From Acidimicrobiia bacterium (GTDB taxonomy: Bacteria > Actinomycetota > Acidimicrobiia > IMCC26256 > JAENVU01): DNA of 15,885 bases. The notes beneath the pieces were generated by a model that saw nothing but the letters and a program-made list of their open reading frames with translations, was not told the DNA's origin and did no database searches. This document shows, one piece after another, positions 6,745 through 15,390 of the stretch. Both the position numbers and the translations under genes were made by a program. The stretch is taken from positions 1 through 15,885 of the forward strand of contig JAENVU010000118.1 of NCBI GenBank assembly GCA_016650415.1. The letters are read 5' to 3'. Each line of letters begins with the position of its first letter. Position 1 is the stretch's first letter.

Positions 6745-9311
6745 GCGCCGTCGCCACTGCGAGCGATTCACCGCGGCTCCGGGTGCGCATGCTCTCGGCC
6801 CAGGGCTTCGCGCTCGGGCTCACGATGGCGTGGATCATGATCCCCGCGAGCGCATTGTTCCTGGCTGCGTACGGGCCGGAGTGGTTACCGGTGACCTACA
6901 TCGGCGCGGCAGCAGCCGGTGCGGCCTCGAGCAGCGTGTTGGCACGGGCACTGCGCCGATTGCCGCTCGCAACGGTCGCGAGCCGGATCCTCGCGGGACT
7001 CGCGCTCATGTTGCTCCTGGCCTGGATCGTGGTAGCCACCTGGACTGCCAACTGGGTCTGCTTCGTGCTCCTCGTGCTCGTACCGATCGTGGTTCCGGTG
7101 GGGTTCGTCTTCCTGGTCGGTCAGGCCGGTCTGCTGCTCGACGTACGGTCGCTGAAGTCGCTCTACGCGCGGGTGGTGGCCGGCTTCGCGCTCGGCTTCG
7201 TCGCGGGAGGGCTCGCGGGCCCGGTGTTGCTCAGCGTGCTCGGCGCGACCGAGAACCTTCTCGCGGCCGCCGCGGTTGCGGCCGCAGGCTTCTTCGTGCT
7301 CGTCGGTCGGACCCGTCGGCGCTATCCCGCTGAGCTCGCGGTCGTCGAGCAGTCCGAGATCGACGACGAGCGTCCGACGCTCCGATCGCTGATCCGCAAC
7401 CGCTTCCTCCTGCTGCTCGTCACGTTCCAGATGCTCTCGGCGGTCGAGAGCCAATGGCTCGACTTCCTGGTCTTCGACCGCGCGGCCGAGCGCTACCACG
7501 ACAGCGCCGAGCTGGCCCGGTTCGTGAGCCGGTTCTCGGCGATCGCGTACGGAGCGGACATCTTGTTCCTGCTCGTCTGCGCCGGATGGCTGCTGCGGAA
7601 GTTCGGTCTTCGCTACGGCCTCGCGGCCAACGCCGTCGGGGTGCTCTCCGTCGTGGCTGCGCTCCTCGTTGCCGGTGCGCTCCAGGGGTCGTTCGCGACC
7701 ATCGTGTTCGTCCTCGTCGTGGCGGCCCGGGTGACGGACCTGACGTTGAGTGACGGCGCGGCGCGCACCTCGATGAGCGCGGCCTACCAGGCGGTGCCGT
7801 CGCGGCTCCGGTCGGTCACACAGGCGGCGGTCGAGGGCCTCGCCGTGCCGGTCGCGATCGGCGCCAGCGGGGTGGTGCTGCTCGTGGTCCAGGCAGTCGG
7901 CGCGATCGACGGACCGGCGCTTCCCGTGTTGACCGTAGTGGTCCTGACCATCTGGACCGTCGTCGCGGTACTCGCCTACCAGGAGTACCGCGTCAGCCTG
8001 CTCGCCAACCTCCGAGGCCGGACCCTTGAGCAGTCCGACCTGACACTCGAGGGGGAGGGGAGCCTGCTGGCAATCGATCGGCTCGTCGACAGTGACGACG
8101 AGCGTGACGTGCGCCTCGGTCTCGACATCCTGGCGCGGGCCGACCATCCCGAGCTCGTGCCCCGGCTCCGGCGTCTGTTGGACGATGGTCGGATCAACGT
8201 GCGCACCGACGCGCGCGACCGGCTGGTGGCGCTGGACGCGGTCGGTGCGGCGGCGGCGTCGGTCGACGAGCGGGTGATCGCGGCGCAGATGCTCGGCGCG
8301 CTGGATGGCGGTTCCGTGACCGCCGGCCAGGCAGTACGGCAACTGCTCGAGGACGGTGATCCGGCGGTCGTGGTCGCCGCGCTGCACGCACTTCGGTGGC
8401 CCGATGATCTGGATCTGCTCGACCCGGTCACTCGGCTCCTCGGTCGGCGGTCCACGTCCGCCGCGGCGGTGTCGGCCCTCCGCCGCGCCGGGGAGCCGGC
8501 GCTGGAGGTGATCTCGGAGGCCATCGCCGACGACACGCGCGGTCGTCGCGTGCATGAGTTGCTCGTGCGCGTGACGCGCGACATCGCGGGACCATCCACC
8601 CGCGCCGTGCTCCACCGTCACCTGGACCACAGTGACCGGGAGGTCGGACTGGCCGTCATGCAGGCGGTCGCCATGCTCGGAGCCGAGCGTGGCGACGCGG
8701 CCGGCGATACGGCCGGCTCGGCGCTCGCGGCCGCCGAGGTCGAGCACGCGACCCGGGTGCTGTCGGCGCTTCTCGTGTTCGACGACGATCCGGTCGCGGC
8801 ACTGCAATGCGCCGCGCTCCGCGACGAGTTCGACCTCTCGCGTCGTCGGGTGCTCGCGGCGCTGTCGATGCGTCACGGGATTGCGGGTCTGCATCGGGTC
8901 ACGTTCCACCTCGCGCAGCGCGACGCTCGATCGCATGCTCTTGCGCTCGAGTGGCTCGACGTCACGCTCACCGGCACCGACCGGGCAGTGATCCCCATGC
9001 TCGAACCGGGTCTGTCGGAGCGGGCCCGGCTGCAGGGATTGCGGCAGTGGTTCCCGGTTCCCACCCGCGAGCGGACCGATGTCCTGCTGGATCTCGTCGG
9101 GGATCCGACCGGCCGTTGGCGGCCCTGGATTGCGGCATGTGCCATCTACACCGCGTCGGCGACACCCGACCTGGATCTCGCGCCGTTCGCCGCCGCCGCG
9201 GCCCATCACGGGGAACGTCGCGGTACCGAGTCGGCGATCGTTGCCGAGACACTCATCGGCGTCGGCGCCCGGCCGGGCTCGGTGCCCGGCGAGGTGGCGC
9301 CCATCCGGTGA
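6741..9311 (+). CDS. MFS/nucleotide-transporter-like membrane protein fused to HEAT repeats
   Basis: The 856-residue product begins at a GTG that overlaps the previous stop. Residues from about 20 to 412 form some twelve hydrophobic helices of the major-facilitator kind, with a short charged loop in the middle (about 200-215) and an arginine-rich loop near 80. The arrangement recalls the ATP/ADP translocase-like (NTT) group, but I see no decisive substrate motif. From about 430 to 850 the protein is soluble and built of helical HEAT-like repeats, for example DERDVRLGLDILARADHPEL, then VPRLRRLLDDGRINVR and DPAVVVAALHALRWPDD. NTT-like domains joined to HEAT repeats are known from other bacteria. 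The HEAT part is probably cytoplasmic and may dock the adjacent binding-domain protein. Transport of nucleotides is possible but unproven; a purely sensory role is also possible. Confidence 0.82.
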   Translation: MSAVATASDSPRLRVRMLSAQGFALGLTMAWIMIPASALFLAAYGPEWLPVTYIGAAAAGAASSSVLARALRRLPLATVASRILAGLALMLLLAWIVVATWTANWVCFVLLVLVPIVVPVGFVFLVGQAGLLLDVRSLKSLYARVVAGFALGFVAGGLAGPVLLSVLGATENLLAAAAVAAAGFFVLVGRTRRRYPAELAVVEQSEIDDERPTLRSLIRNRFLLLLVTFQMLSAVESQWLDFLVFDRAAERYHDSAELARFVSRFSAIAYGADILFLLVCAGWLLRKFGLRYGLAANAVGVLSVVAALLVAGALQGSFATIVFVLVVAARVTDLTLSDGAARTSMSAAYQAVPSRLRSVTQAAVEGLAVPVAIGASGVVLLVVQAVGAIDGPALPVLTVVVLTIWTVVAVLAYQEYRVSLLANLRGRTLEQSDLTLEGEGSLLAIDRLVDSDDERDVRLGLDILARADHPELVPRLRRLLDDGRINVRTDARDRLVALDAVGAAAASVDERVIAAQMLGALDGGSVTAGQAVRQLLEDGDPAVVVAALHALRWPDDLDLLDPVTRLLGRRSTSAAAVSALRRAGEPALEVISEAIADDTRGRRVHELLVRVTRDIAGPSTRAVLHRHLDHSDREVGLAVMQAVAMLGAERGDAAGDTAGSALAAAEVEHATRVLSALLVFDDDPVAALQCAALRDEFDLSRRRVLAALSMRHGIAGLHRVTFHLAQRDARSHALALEWLDVTLTGTDRAVIPMLEPGLSERARLQGLRQWFPVPTRERTDVLLDLVGDPTGRWRPWIAACAIYTASATPDLDLAPFAAAAAHHGERRGTESAIVAETLIGVGARPGSVPGEVAPIR

Positions 9312-9372
9312 CCAGCCCGGTCGGTCGCCTGGCGTGACCGAGCCACCGCGCGGCGCGCGAGACTCACGCCCG

Positions 9373-12300
9373 ATGGGTCTGGCTTCGATTCGGAACGAGC
9401 AGTTCGCTCCGTACCTGCCGCGCCTGGTGACCGACTGGTTGCAGCAGGATCCCTCCGCCCGGGCCCGGGCCCTCGAGGGCAGCGTCGTGTTCATCGACAT
9501 CTCGGGGTTCACGAAGCTGTCCGAAGGCCTCGCCCGGCAGGGCAACATCGGCGCCGAGGAGCTCGCGGCCACGATCGGCGCCACCTTCACCGACCTCCTG
9601 GCCGTCGCCTACGACCATGGCGGCCGTCTCCTCAAGTTCGGCGGCGATGCGTTGCTCCTGCTGTTCACCGGGGACGAGCACGCGCCGCGGGCGGCGTACT
9701 CGGCGGTCGGGATGCGCCGGACCCTTCGCGAGCGCGGGGAGCTGAGCGTGCTCGGACAGAAAGTGCGCCTCCGCATGTCGATCGGCGCCCATACCGGAAC
9801 GTTCCACTTCTTCCTCGTCGGCGGATCCCACCGCGAGCTCGTGGTCACGGGACCCGGGACCAGTGAGACGGCGACCCTCGAGGGCACCGCCGACGCCGGG
9901 GAGATCCTCATCAGCCCGGCGATGGCCCGTGAGTTTCGCCCGTCGGTGGTCGGACGGGCGAAGGGTCCCGGCTTCCTGCTTCGCCGGGCACCGGCGCTCG
10001 CGACCGGGCCGGTCGGCTACGAGGTGACGCCGACGCCGGAGGACGTCGACCTGACGACATGCATCCCGGTCGGCCTTCGGGAGTCGTTGGTCGAGACGCG
10101 CGCCCCGGAGCACCGACGGGCGACGATTGCCTTCGTCCATTTCGACGGGACCGACGCACTCATCCGCGATCACCCGCTGGACGAGGTCGGCCGGGCCCTC
10201 GACGAGCTCGTCACGACCGTCCAGGAGGCTGTCGATCGACACGGCGTCACCTTCCTCGCGAGTGACGTCGATCGTGACGGCGGCAAGTTCATCCTCACTG
10301 CGGGCGTCCCGACCAGTTCGGGCGACGACGAGCGCAACATGCTGCTGGCGCTCCGTGACATCGTCGACGCGTCACCGCGTATCCCGATCCGCATCGGCGT
10401 GAACCGCGGGCCGGTCTTCGCGGGTGACGTGGGTCCCAGCTACCGGCGGACCTACACCGTGATGGGCGACGCGGTGAACCTGGCGGCTCGACTCATGGCC
10501 CACGCCGCTCCGGGCGAGATTCTTGCGACCCACGATGTCCTTGATCGATCGCCGACAGCGTTCGCGCTGGAAGCCGTCGAACCGTTCTACGTCAAGGGGA
10601 AGGCGCGACCCGTCGAAGCGTGGAAGGTCGGACCGGTGGCCGGCGCCAAGGCCGACGCGGCGGCGCTCCGGCTGCCGTTCATCGGCCGCGACGCCGAGCT
10701 GGACCAGTTGTACCGCGCGCGCGACGCGGTGGTCGACGGGTCGGGCCGGTTCGTGGAGATCGTCGGCGCGGCCGGAATGGGCAAGTCCCGGATCGTCGAC
10801 GAGCTGCGGGCCGCGTGCGTCGACCTGACGGTGCGCGCGACCCGCTGTGAGTTGTACGAGTCCACGACGCCGTATTCGCCCTGGCGGCTCATCGTTCGCG
10901 AACTCGTGGGGCTGGATCCGGTGCAACGGAAGGTGTCGGACGGGGCGCACCTCCTGGCCGTCGTGCGGGCCGCGGCCCCCGAGCTGGAGCCCTGGACGCC
11001 GCTGCTCGCGTCGCTGGTCGACGTCCCGATGGAGGAGAGTCCCGAGACGGCTCGGCTCGAAGGCCAGTTTCGGACGGCGCGCACGGCCGACGTGCTCCGT
11101 GACCTGGCGCAGCGCGTCCTCACCGGCCCCGCCGTCCTCGTCATCGAGGACGTCCAATGGATGGACGATGCGTCGTACGCACTGCTGCAGGCGCTCACCG
11201 CGGAGATCGAGTCGGTGCCGTGGCTCGTCGTGGTCACCCGTCGCGATGTCGAGAGCGGCCGACCGGACGACGCGACCCAGGTGACCACGGTCGAGCTGGC
11301 ACCGCTCGACCTCGTCGATGCCATCGCGCTGGTCCACGGGGCCACCGTGGATTCGCCGATCTCGGCCCAGGAGGTGGAGCTGCTCGCGGAACGCTCCACC
11401 GGGAATCCGTTGTTCCTCACCGAAGTCGTGGCCGCGGCGCGTTCGGCCGGCGGGGTGCAGGGCCTGCCGGACTCGGTCGAGGCCCTCGTGGCTGCGAGCA
11501 TCGACCGGCTCCCACCGCAGGATCGCGACCTCCTGCGTCGCGTCGCGGTGTTGGGGCGGTCGTTCCCGGAGGATCTGCTTGCTGCGGTGCTCGATCCCCG
11601 CGAGCTCGACGAGTCGGCGTGGTCACGCGTGAGCGAGTATTTCGTGCGGGAGCCTTCGCGTCTCACGTTCGAGCACGCGGTGGTCCGTGACTCCGCGTAC
11701 GAGGGGCTCGCGTACCGCTCCCGGAAGGAGTTGCACGGGCGCGTCGGCGACGCCATCCGGCATGACGCCGAGCAGAGCGGCGACGACGCATCGGAACTCC
11801 TCGCGCTGCACTACCTCCGTGCGGAGCGATTCGACGAAGCGTTTACGTACGCGCGCGCCGCCGCCGAACAGGCCCGCGAGATCTTCGCGGACCACGAGGC
11901 GGCCGAACTCTACGAGCGGGCGCTCGACGCGGCGCGTCGACTGGACGACGTGGCACCGCTCGTGCACGCGCAGCTCCGGGAGAACCTCGGCGATGTCCGG
12001 CACCGGTCCGGCCGGTTCGCCGAGGCCGAGGTGGCCTTCCGCTCGGCGCGCCGGTACGTGACGGACGATCCGGTGGCCCAGGCCCGGCTCCAGTTGAAGC
12101 TCGCCTGGATCAAGGGTTGGCTCGACCGCTACTCCGAGGCGCTGCGAGCGATCACTCGCGGCCTTCGTCTCCTCGAGGGCTCGACGAGCGCCGATGCGCT
12201 CCGCCAGCGCGCGCAGTTGCTGGCCTGGTACAGCCAGTTCTGTCTCTCGGGCGGTGCCCTCCGACGCGCGATTCGTTGGAGCGAGCAGGCGATCGAGGCC

Positions 12301-13179
12301 GCCGAGTCCGCTCACGACACGGCCTCGCTCGCGCACGCGTTCAAGGTCTTGGGTTGGGTGCAGTTGGACCGCGGTGATCTCGAGACCACTGCGACGCTGG
12401 AGCGGTCGCTGGCGCTCTACGAGGAGCTCGACGACCGGCCGGGTCAGGCCAGCGTGCTCAACATGATGGGCGGATTCGCGTACTGGCGCGGAGAATGGGA
12501 CGAGGCACTGGACTTCTACGAGCAGGCGCGCGAGCTGGCGCGCCAGACCGGCAACACCGTGCTCGGTGCCTTCTGCACCACCAACATCGGGGAGATCGCG
12601 CTGGATCGCGGTCAGCTCGACGTCGCGACCGCGTTGTTCCAGGATGCCGCACGGGTCTGGCGCGTGGCTGGGGATCGGCCCGGCTTGGCGTTCGCCACGC
12701 TGCTCCTCGGTCGGGCACTCGGTGGGTCCGGGCGCTTCGCCGAGGCGCGACAGCTCCTCGAGCAGGCTCGGGACGAGGCGCTCGGTGTCGGTTCGCAGGT
12801 GGACGCCTTGGAGGCGACCGCGCGCCTCGCCGAGTGCCAACTCGCGGCGGGGGAGTTCGACGAGGCGCTCGGGCTGGTCGATGCCGCCCTCGCCGAGGCT
12901 GCGTCGATCGGGGGCGTGGCGGCCCAGACGCCGCTGCTGCTCCGGGTCCAGGGCCTCGCCCTGGCGTCCCTCGACCGGCGCGACGAGGGCCGGGCGGCGC
13001 TCGAGGCGAGCCTCACAGCCGCACGCGCTCGGCATGCGGGCTATGAGATCGCGCTGACCGTGGGTGCGCTCGCCGCCCTCAGCGAGGACGACGCCGAGTG
13101 GCGCGCGTTCACCGCGGAGAGCCAGGAAATCCTGACCCGGCTCGGTGTCGCGACCGAGCCGGACGTCGCGGCCGACTGA
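9373..13179 (+). CDS. Tandem class III adenylate/guanylate cyclase with P-loop ATPase and TPR region (soluble-AC-like)
   Basis: The 1,268-residue product has the order cyclase domain C1 (about 35-215), C2 (about 248-430), ATPase (about 435-720) and TPR-like helical repeats (about 800-1255). C1 keeps both metal-binding aspartates, Asp42 in FIDISGF and Asp92 in KFGGDALL, but has Ser165 and Thr169 where Asn and Arg should stabilise the transition state. C2 is the reverse: His256 and Gly replace the aspartates, while YTVMGDAVNLAARLM (361-375) supplies Asn369, Arg373 and the class IIIb base-selecting Thr362. One composite active site is therefore expected. Walker A is GAAGMGKS (465-472) and Walker B is VLVIEDVQW (Asp593). 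No membrane helix is seen. It follows the membrane gene by 61 bp. The ATG at 9373 is chosen; a GTG at 9334 would add 13 residues. Adenylate versus guanylate preference is inferred, with adenylate more likely. Confidence 0.9.
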   Translation: MGLASIRNEQFAPYLPRLVTDWLQQDPSARARALEGSVVFIDISGFTKLSEGLARQGNIGAEELAATIGATFTDLLAVAYDHGGRLLKFGGDALLLLFTGDEHAPRAAYSAVGMRRTLRERGELSVLGQKVRLRMSIGAHTGTFHFFLVGGSHRELVVTGPGTSETATLEGTADAGEILISPAMAREFRPSVVGRAKGPGFLLRRAPALATGPVGYEVTPTPEDVDLTTCIPVGLRESLVETRAPEHRRATIAFVHFDGTDALIRDHPLDEVGRALDELVTTVQEAVDRHGVTFLASDVDRDGGKFILTAGVPTSSGDDERNMLLALRDIVDASPRIPIRIGVNRGPVFAGDVGPSYRRTYTVMGDAVNLAARLMAHAAPGEILATHDVLDRSPTAFALEAVEPFYVKGKARPVEAWKVGPVAGAKADAAALRLPFIGRDAELDQLYRARDAVVDGSGRFVEIVGAAGMGKSRIVDELRAACVDLTVRATRCELYESTTPYSPWRLIVRELVGLDPVQRKVSDGAHLLAVVRAAAPELEPWTPLLASLVDVPMEESPETARLEGQFRTARTADVLRDLAQRVLTGPAVLVIEDVQWMDDASYALLQALTAEIESVPWLVVVTRRDVESGRPDDATQVTTVELAPLDLVDAIALVHGATVDSPISAQEVELLAERSTGNPLFLTEVVAAARSAGGVQGLPDSVEALVAASIDRLPPQDRDLLRRVAVLGRSFPEDLLAAVLDPRELDESAWSRVSEYFVREPSRLTFEHAVVRDSAYEGLAYRSRKELHGRVGDAIRHDAEQSGDDASELLALHYLRAERFDEAFTYARAAAEQAREIFADHEAAELYERALDAARRLDDVAPLVHAQLRENLGDVRHRSGRFAEAEVAFRSARRYVTDDPVAQARLQLKLAWIKGWLDRYSEALRAITRGLRLLEGSTSADALRQRAQLLAWYSQFCLSGGALRRAIRWSEQAIEAAESAHDTASLAHAFKVLGWVQLDRGDLETTATLERSLALYEELDDRPGQASVLNMMGGFAYWRGEWDEALDFYEQARELARQTGNTVLGAFCTTNIGEIALDRGQLDVATALFQDAARVWRVAGDRPGLAFATLLLGRALGGSGRFAEARQLLEQARDEALGVGSQVDALEATARLAECQLAAGEFDEALGLVDAALAEAASIGGVAAQTPLLLRVQGLALASLDRRDEGRAALEASLTAARARHAGYEIALTVGALAALSEDDAEWRAFTAESQEILTRLGVATEPDVAAD

Positions 13180-13196
13180 GGGCGGTCAGCCCCGGT

Positions 13197-15206
13197 TCAG
13201 CGGAACCTCGGATCGTCGTGGCCGAAGACCTGCCACGTCGTCACCAGCGCGCCGCTGCTGTTCCCTCGGGTGTCGGCCGAGGCGATGCACCACGTCTGCC
13301 CGGCGGGGAGCGTGGCCGCGGTGACGAGGCCGCTCCCGTCGAACGACGGGTTCACACACCATTGCACCGGCTGGAAGGTGGTGCCGCCCGCCGGGTCGTA
13401 CTCGAGCAGCAAGGGGAACGGCCCGATCGGTGCGGCGGTGCTGTCGAAGGAGACGAAGCCGCGGTAGTCGACCGCCGCCGCGCCGTTCGGCTTGAACAGG
13501 ACCGTGCCGCTCGCCGCGGACGCGTCCAATGCGTAGCGCTTGCAGTTGAAGGAGTCGTCGAGTCGGGTGAACGAACCCGTCACGCCGGCGTCGGTGTCGG
13601 TGACGGTCTCGTTGCTGCAGATGACCGGATAGACCGTCAGGTCGACGTTCGCCGTATTCGAGGTCGCCTGCCCGTCGCTCGCCTTGTACGTGAACGACGC
13701 GGCTCCGGTGTACCCGGCCGGCGGGGTGAAGGTGACCGTACCGTCGGGGTTCGCGACCGCCGCCGATCCGCTCGGGCTGAGGCTGCCGATGCTCGTGGGT
13801 GTCAACGTGTCGCCGTCGACATCGGTGTCGTTGGCGAGCACCGGGATGTCGACGCTCCCATTCTGCGCGACCTCGGCCGTGTCGTCGTGGGCGACCGGCG
13901 CATCGTTGACCGGAGTCACTCCGACCACGATCGTCGCCGACGATGTCGTTTGGGCGCCCTGGTCGTCGGTGGCCGTACAGGTCAGTGTCACGGTGCCGTT
14001 GAAGTTCGCGGCCGGGGTGAAGTCGATGGTGCCGTCACCGTTGTCGTGCACGGTTCCGCCGGCAGCACCGGTGCAGCTTGCGGTCAGGGACGTGCTGTCG
14101 ATATCGGTGGCGATCGTGATCGTCACTGTCTGATCTTCGTTCGTCGACGCGCTGCCGCTCTGGGCGACCGGCGGGTCGTTGACCGGGGTCACGGTGATGT
14201 GCACCGTCGCGTTCGAACTCGCGATCCCGTCCGACGCCGCGTAGGTGAAGGAGTCCGGACCGTTGTAGTCGGCCGCCGGGGTGTAGGTGAAGGCGCCGGT
14301 GGCGGCAAGGGACACCGTGCCGTGGTTCGGACCGGTGACCAAGGTTGCGCTCAGCGGGTTGCCGTCGGCGTCGCTGTCGTTGGTGAGGACGTTGCCGGAC
14401 TTGGCGGTGTCCTCGGCGGTCGTCACGGTGTCGTCGGTCGCGGTGGGAGGTGTGTTCGACAGGTAGAACACGGTGTCGAACTCAGGGTTGTTGCCGAAGT
14501 CGCCGCTGCCCTCGAGCGAGACCGTGCCGACCGTGGTCGTGAGGGTGACGCTCGTGAAGTTGAAGCCGGGTTGGACCGTCCACTCGCAGTTGTCGTTGGC
14601 GCCACTGTTCGGACCGGAGCTGTTCGGCGCCGCGCAGCCGTCAGTGGTGTCGCCCGGGCTCGAGCTGACGGTGTAGGGAACCGTGGTGTCGTAGTCGGGC
14701 TCGGCCGCCTGGGCGGGAGCGATGGACGTCCCTGTCTGCAGTTGGTACAACGCGCTCGTCGTGCTGTTCGACAGCGTCAGGTTCACCCTTGCGTTGCCGG
14801 TCATCTCGAGGTCCAGGCGCAGGCCGCTGAAGGATCGCCCGGCGATGGTGGTGCCGGGCTTCAGTGACAGGCTCTCGGTCTGGTCGATCTGGGAGCAAGG
14901 GGTGCCGTTGCCGCCCTGATTGCTGCGAACCCCTATCGAGTTGTCCGGCCCGATCCCGGGCGCGGTGGACCCGGTCGGGGTGCCGAGGTCGATCAAGGGT
15001 TCGGCCGAGTTGATCTTGCAGTTGTTCGATGCAGTGGTGAGCGTCTGGGTCGTGGTGCCGTACTTGAAGAACTGGCCGTCGCTGCCGAGATGGAGGCGGA
15101 CTTCGTTCGGGGTCGCGCCGCTGCTGGCGACGGCGACCATGACCCCGGTCGCGGTCGCGACCAGCATCAGTGCACCAAGAACTCTGAGACGTTTGTTCGC
15201 GAACAC
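13197..15206 (-). CDS. Secreted protein with three cadherin/Ig-like tandem domains
   Basis: The 669-residue product starts with a signal peptide (NKRLR, then a hydrophobic core at about 9-27, with cleavage likely near ASSGA). An N-terminal domain without a clear match (about 32-250) contains cysteines and SDGQFF. Three repeats of about 90 residues follow (about 253-347, 348-437 and 438-530). Each begins with a PPVA/APVA-type boundary and carries DxDGxxL- and FTYxASDG-like strands, the pattern of bacterial cadherin-like/VCBS Ig folds. The C-terminal 140 residues hold four cysteines and no recognised family. No LPxTG, C-terminal helix or lipobox is seen, so it is probably released or held non-covalently. 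The GTG at 15206 is fixed by GGAGG 6 nt upstream; an ATG at 15317 lies upstream of the promoter. A role in adhesion or surface structure is likely but unproven. Confidence 0.85.
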   Translation of the reverse strand: MFANKRLRVLGALMLVATATGVMVAVASSGATPNEVRLHLGSDGQFFKYGTTTQTLTTASNNCKINSAEPLIDLGTPTGSTAPGIGPDNSIGVRSNQGGNGTPCSQIDQTESLSLKPGTTIAGRSFSGLRLDLEMTGNARVNLTLSNSTTSALYQLQTGTSIAPAQAAEPDYDTTVPYTVSSSPGDTTDGCAAPNSSGPNSGANDNCEWTVQPGFNFTSVTLTTTVGTVSLEGSGDFGNNPEFDTVFYLSNTPPTATDDTVTTAEDTAKSGNVLTNDSDADGNPLSATLVTGPNHGTVSLAATGAFTYTPAADYNGPDSFTYAASDGIASSNATVHITVTPVNDPPVAQSGSASTNEDQTVTITIATDIDSTSLTASCTGAAGGTVHDNGDGTIDFTPAANFNGTVTLTCTATDDQGAQTTSSATIVVGVTPVNDAPVAHDDTAEVAQNGSVDIPVLANDTDVDGDTLTPTSIGSLSPSGSAAVANPDGTVTFTPPAGYTGAASFTYKASDGQATSNTANVDLTVYPVICSNETVTDTDAGVTGSFTRLDDSFNCKRYALDASAASGTVLFKPNGAAAVDYRGFVSFDSTAAPIGPFPLLLEYDPAGGTTFQPVQWCVNPSFDGSGLVTAATLPAGQTWCIASADTRGNSSGALVTTWQVFGHDDPRFR
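13889..13919 (-). repeat. 31-bp imperfect direct repeat, copy 1 (Ig-domain boundary)
   Basis: This stretch matches 14162-14192 at 28 of 31 positions. It encodes the domain boundary VTPVNDAPVA on the minus strand. The 273-bp offset equals 91 codons, one Ig-like repeat. The match suggests duplication of a domain within the gene, with the boundary the best-preserved part at DNA level. Confidence 0.75.
14162..14192 (-). repeat. 31-bp imperfect direct repeat, copy 2 (Ig-domain boundary)
   Basis: This is the partner of 13889-13919, coding for VTPVNDPPVA between the first and second Ig-like domains. Three bases differ between the copies, two of them adjacent and in the codon region that changes Ala to Pro. 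Confidence 0.75.
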
Positions 15207-15212
15207 GATGAT

Positions 15213-15217
15213 CCTCC
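15213..15217 (-). promoter_or_regulatory. Ribosome binding site (GGAGG) of the Ig-like protein gene
   Basis: On the minus strand GGAGG lies 6 nt before the GTG at 15206. It decides the start, because the open frame extends to 15317 with other candidate starts that would lie upstream of the promoter. Confidence 0.8.
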
Positions 15218-15240
15218 GACCGCCCGGTGTGAGGGGGCGG

Positions 15241-15269
15241 ACTCTAGGGCGGAATGCCGGTGCGGTCAA
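15241..15269 (-). promoter_or_regulatory. Promoter of the Ig-like protein gene (TTGACC-17-TAGAGT)
   Basis: On the minus strand the -35 box TTGACC (15264-15269) and the -10 box TAGAGT (15241-15246) are exactly 17 bp apart, the ideal spacing for a housekeeping sigma factor. Transcription should start near 15234, giving a leader of about 28 nt that contains the GGAGG site. Confidence 0.7.
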
Positions 15270-15327
15270 AGCGCCGAGACCCCTCCAGAACGGGCATATC
15301 AGACAACCGGCAGTCATCGGAAACCCC

Positions 15328-15335
15328 TACGAAAC
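15328..15335. promoter_or_regulatory. Possible operator half-site (TACGAAAC)
   Basis: TACGAAAC here is repeated exactly at 15371-15378, inside the palindrome over the efflux promoter. The offset is 43 bp, close to four helical turns, so a regulator could contact both on one face of the DNA. There is no matching second arm here, so this is a weak call. Confidence 0.3.
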
Positions 15336-15372
15336 ACGGGCTCACCGCGCGTGTCAGTGAGCACATCCGATA

Positions 15373-15390
15373 CGAAACGGTTGCGTTTCG
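15373..15390. promoter_or_regulatory. Palindromic operator (CGAAACG-N4-CGTTTCG) over the efflux pump promoter
   Basis: Two perfect 7-bp inverted arms, CGAAACG and CGTTTCG, flank GTTG. The palindrome covers the -35 box at 15381-15386. Its size, spacing and A/T core in GC-rich DNA resemble operators of TetR-type repressors, which often control DHA2 efflux pumps. No regulator gene lies within the window; one may lie beyond the right edge. Confidence 0.6.

Noticed and set aside
6885..9590. A 901-codon minus-strand open frame opposite the MFS-HEAT gene
   Set aside because: Its translation is rich in Arg, Glu, His and Gly with no hydrophobic core or motif. Long antisense frames are expected opposite GC-rich genes, and the plus strand has clear domains.
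11623..13035. A 470-codon minus-strand open frame opposite the TPR part of the cyclase
   Set aside because: It is the shadow of helical-repeat coding sequence on the plus strand, with no domain and no start signal.
13194..13207. A 5-bp hairpin (GGTTC-AGCG-GAACC) where the cyclase and Ig-like genes meet
   Set aside because: The stem is short, covers the Ig-like gene's stop codon and has no T-run. It is too weak to call a terminator.
13098..14867. A 589-codon plus-strand open frame opposite the Ig-like gene
   Set aside because: It is an Arg/Gly/Val-rich low-complexity translation with no motif. The minus strand has a signal peptide, Ig repeats, a promoter and a ribosome binding site.
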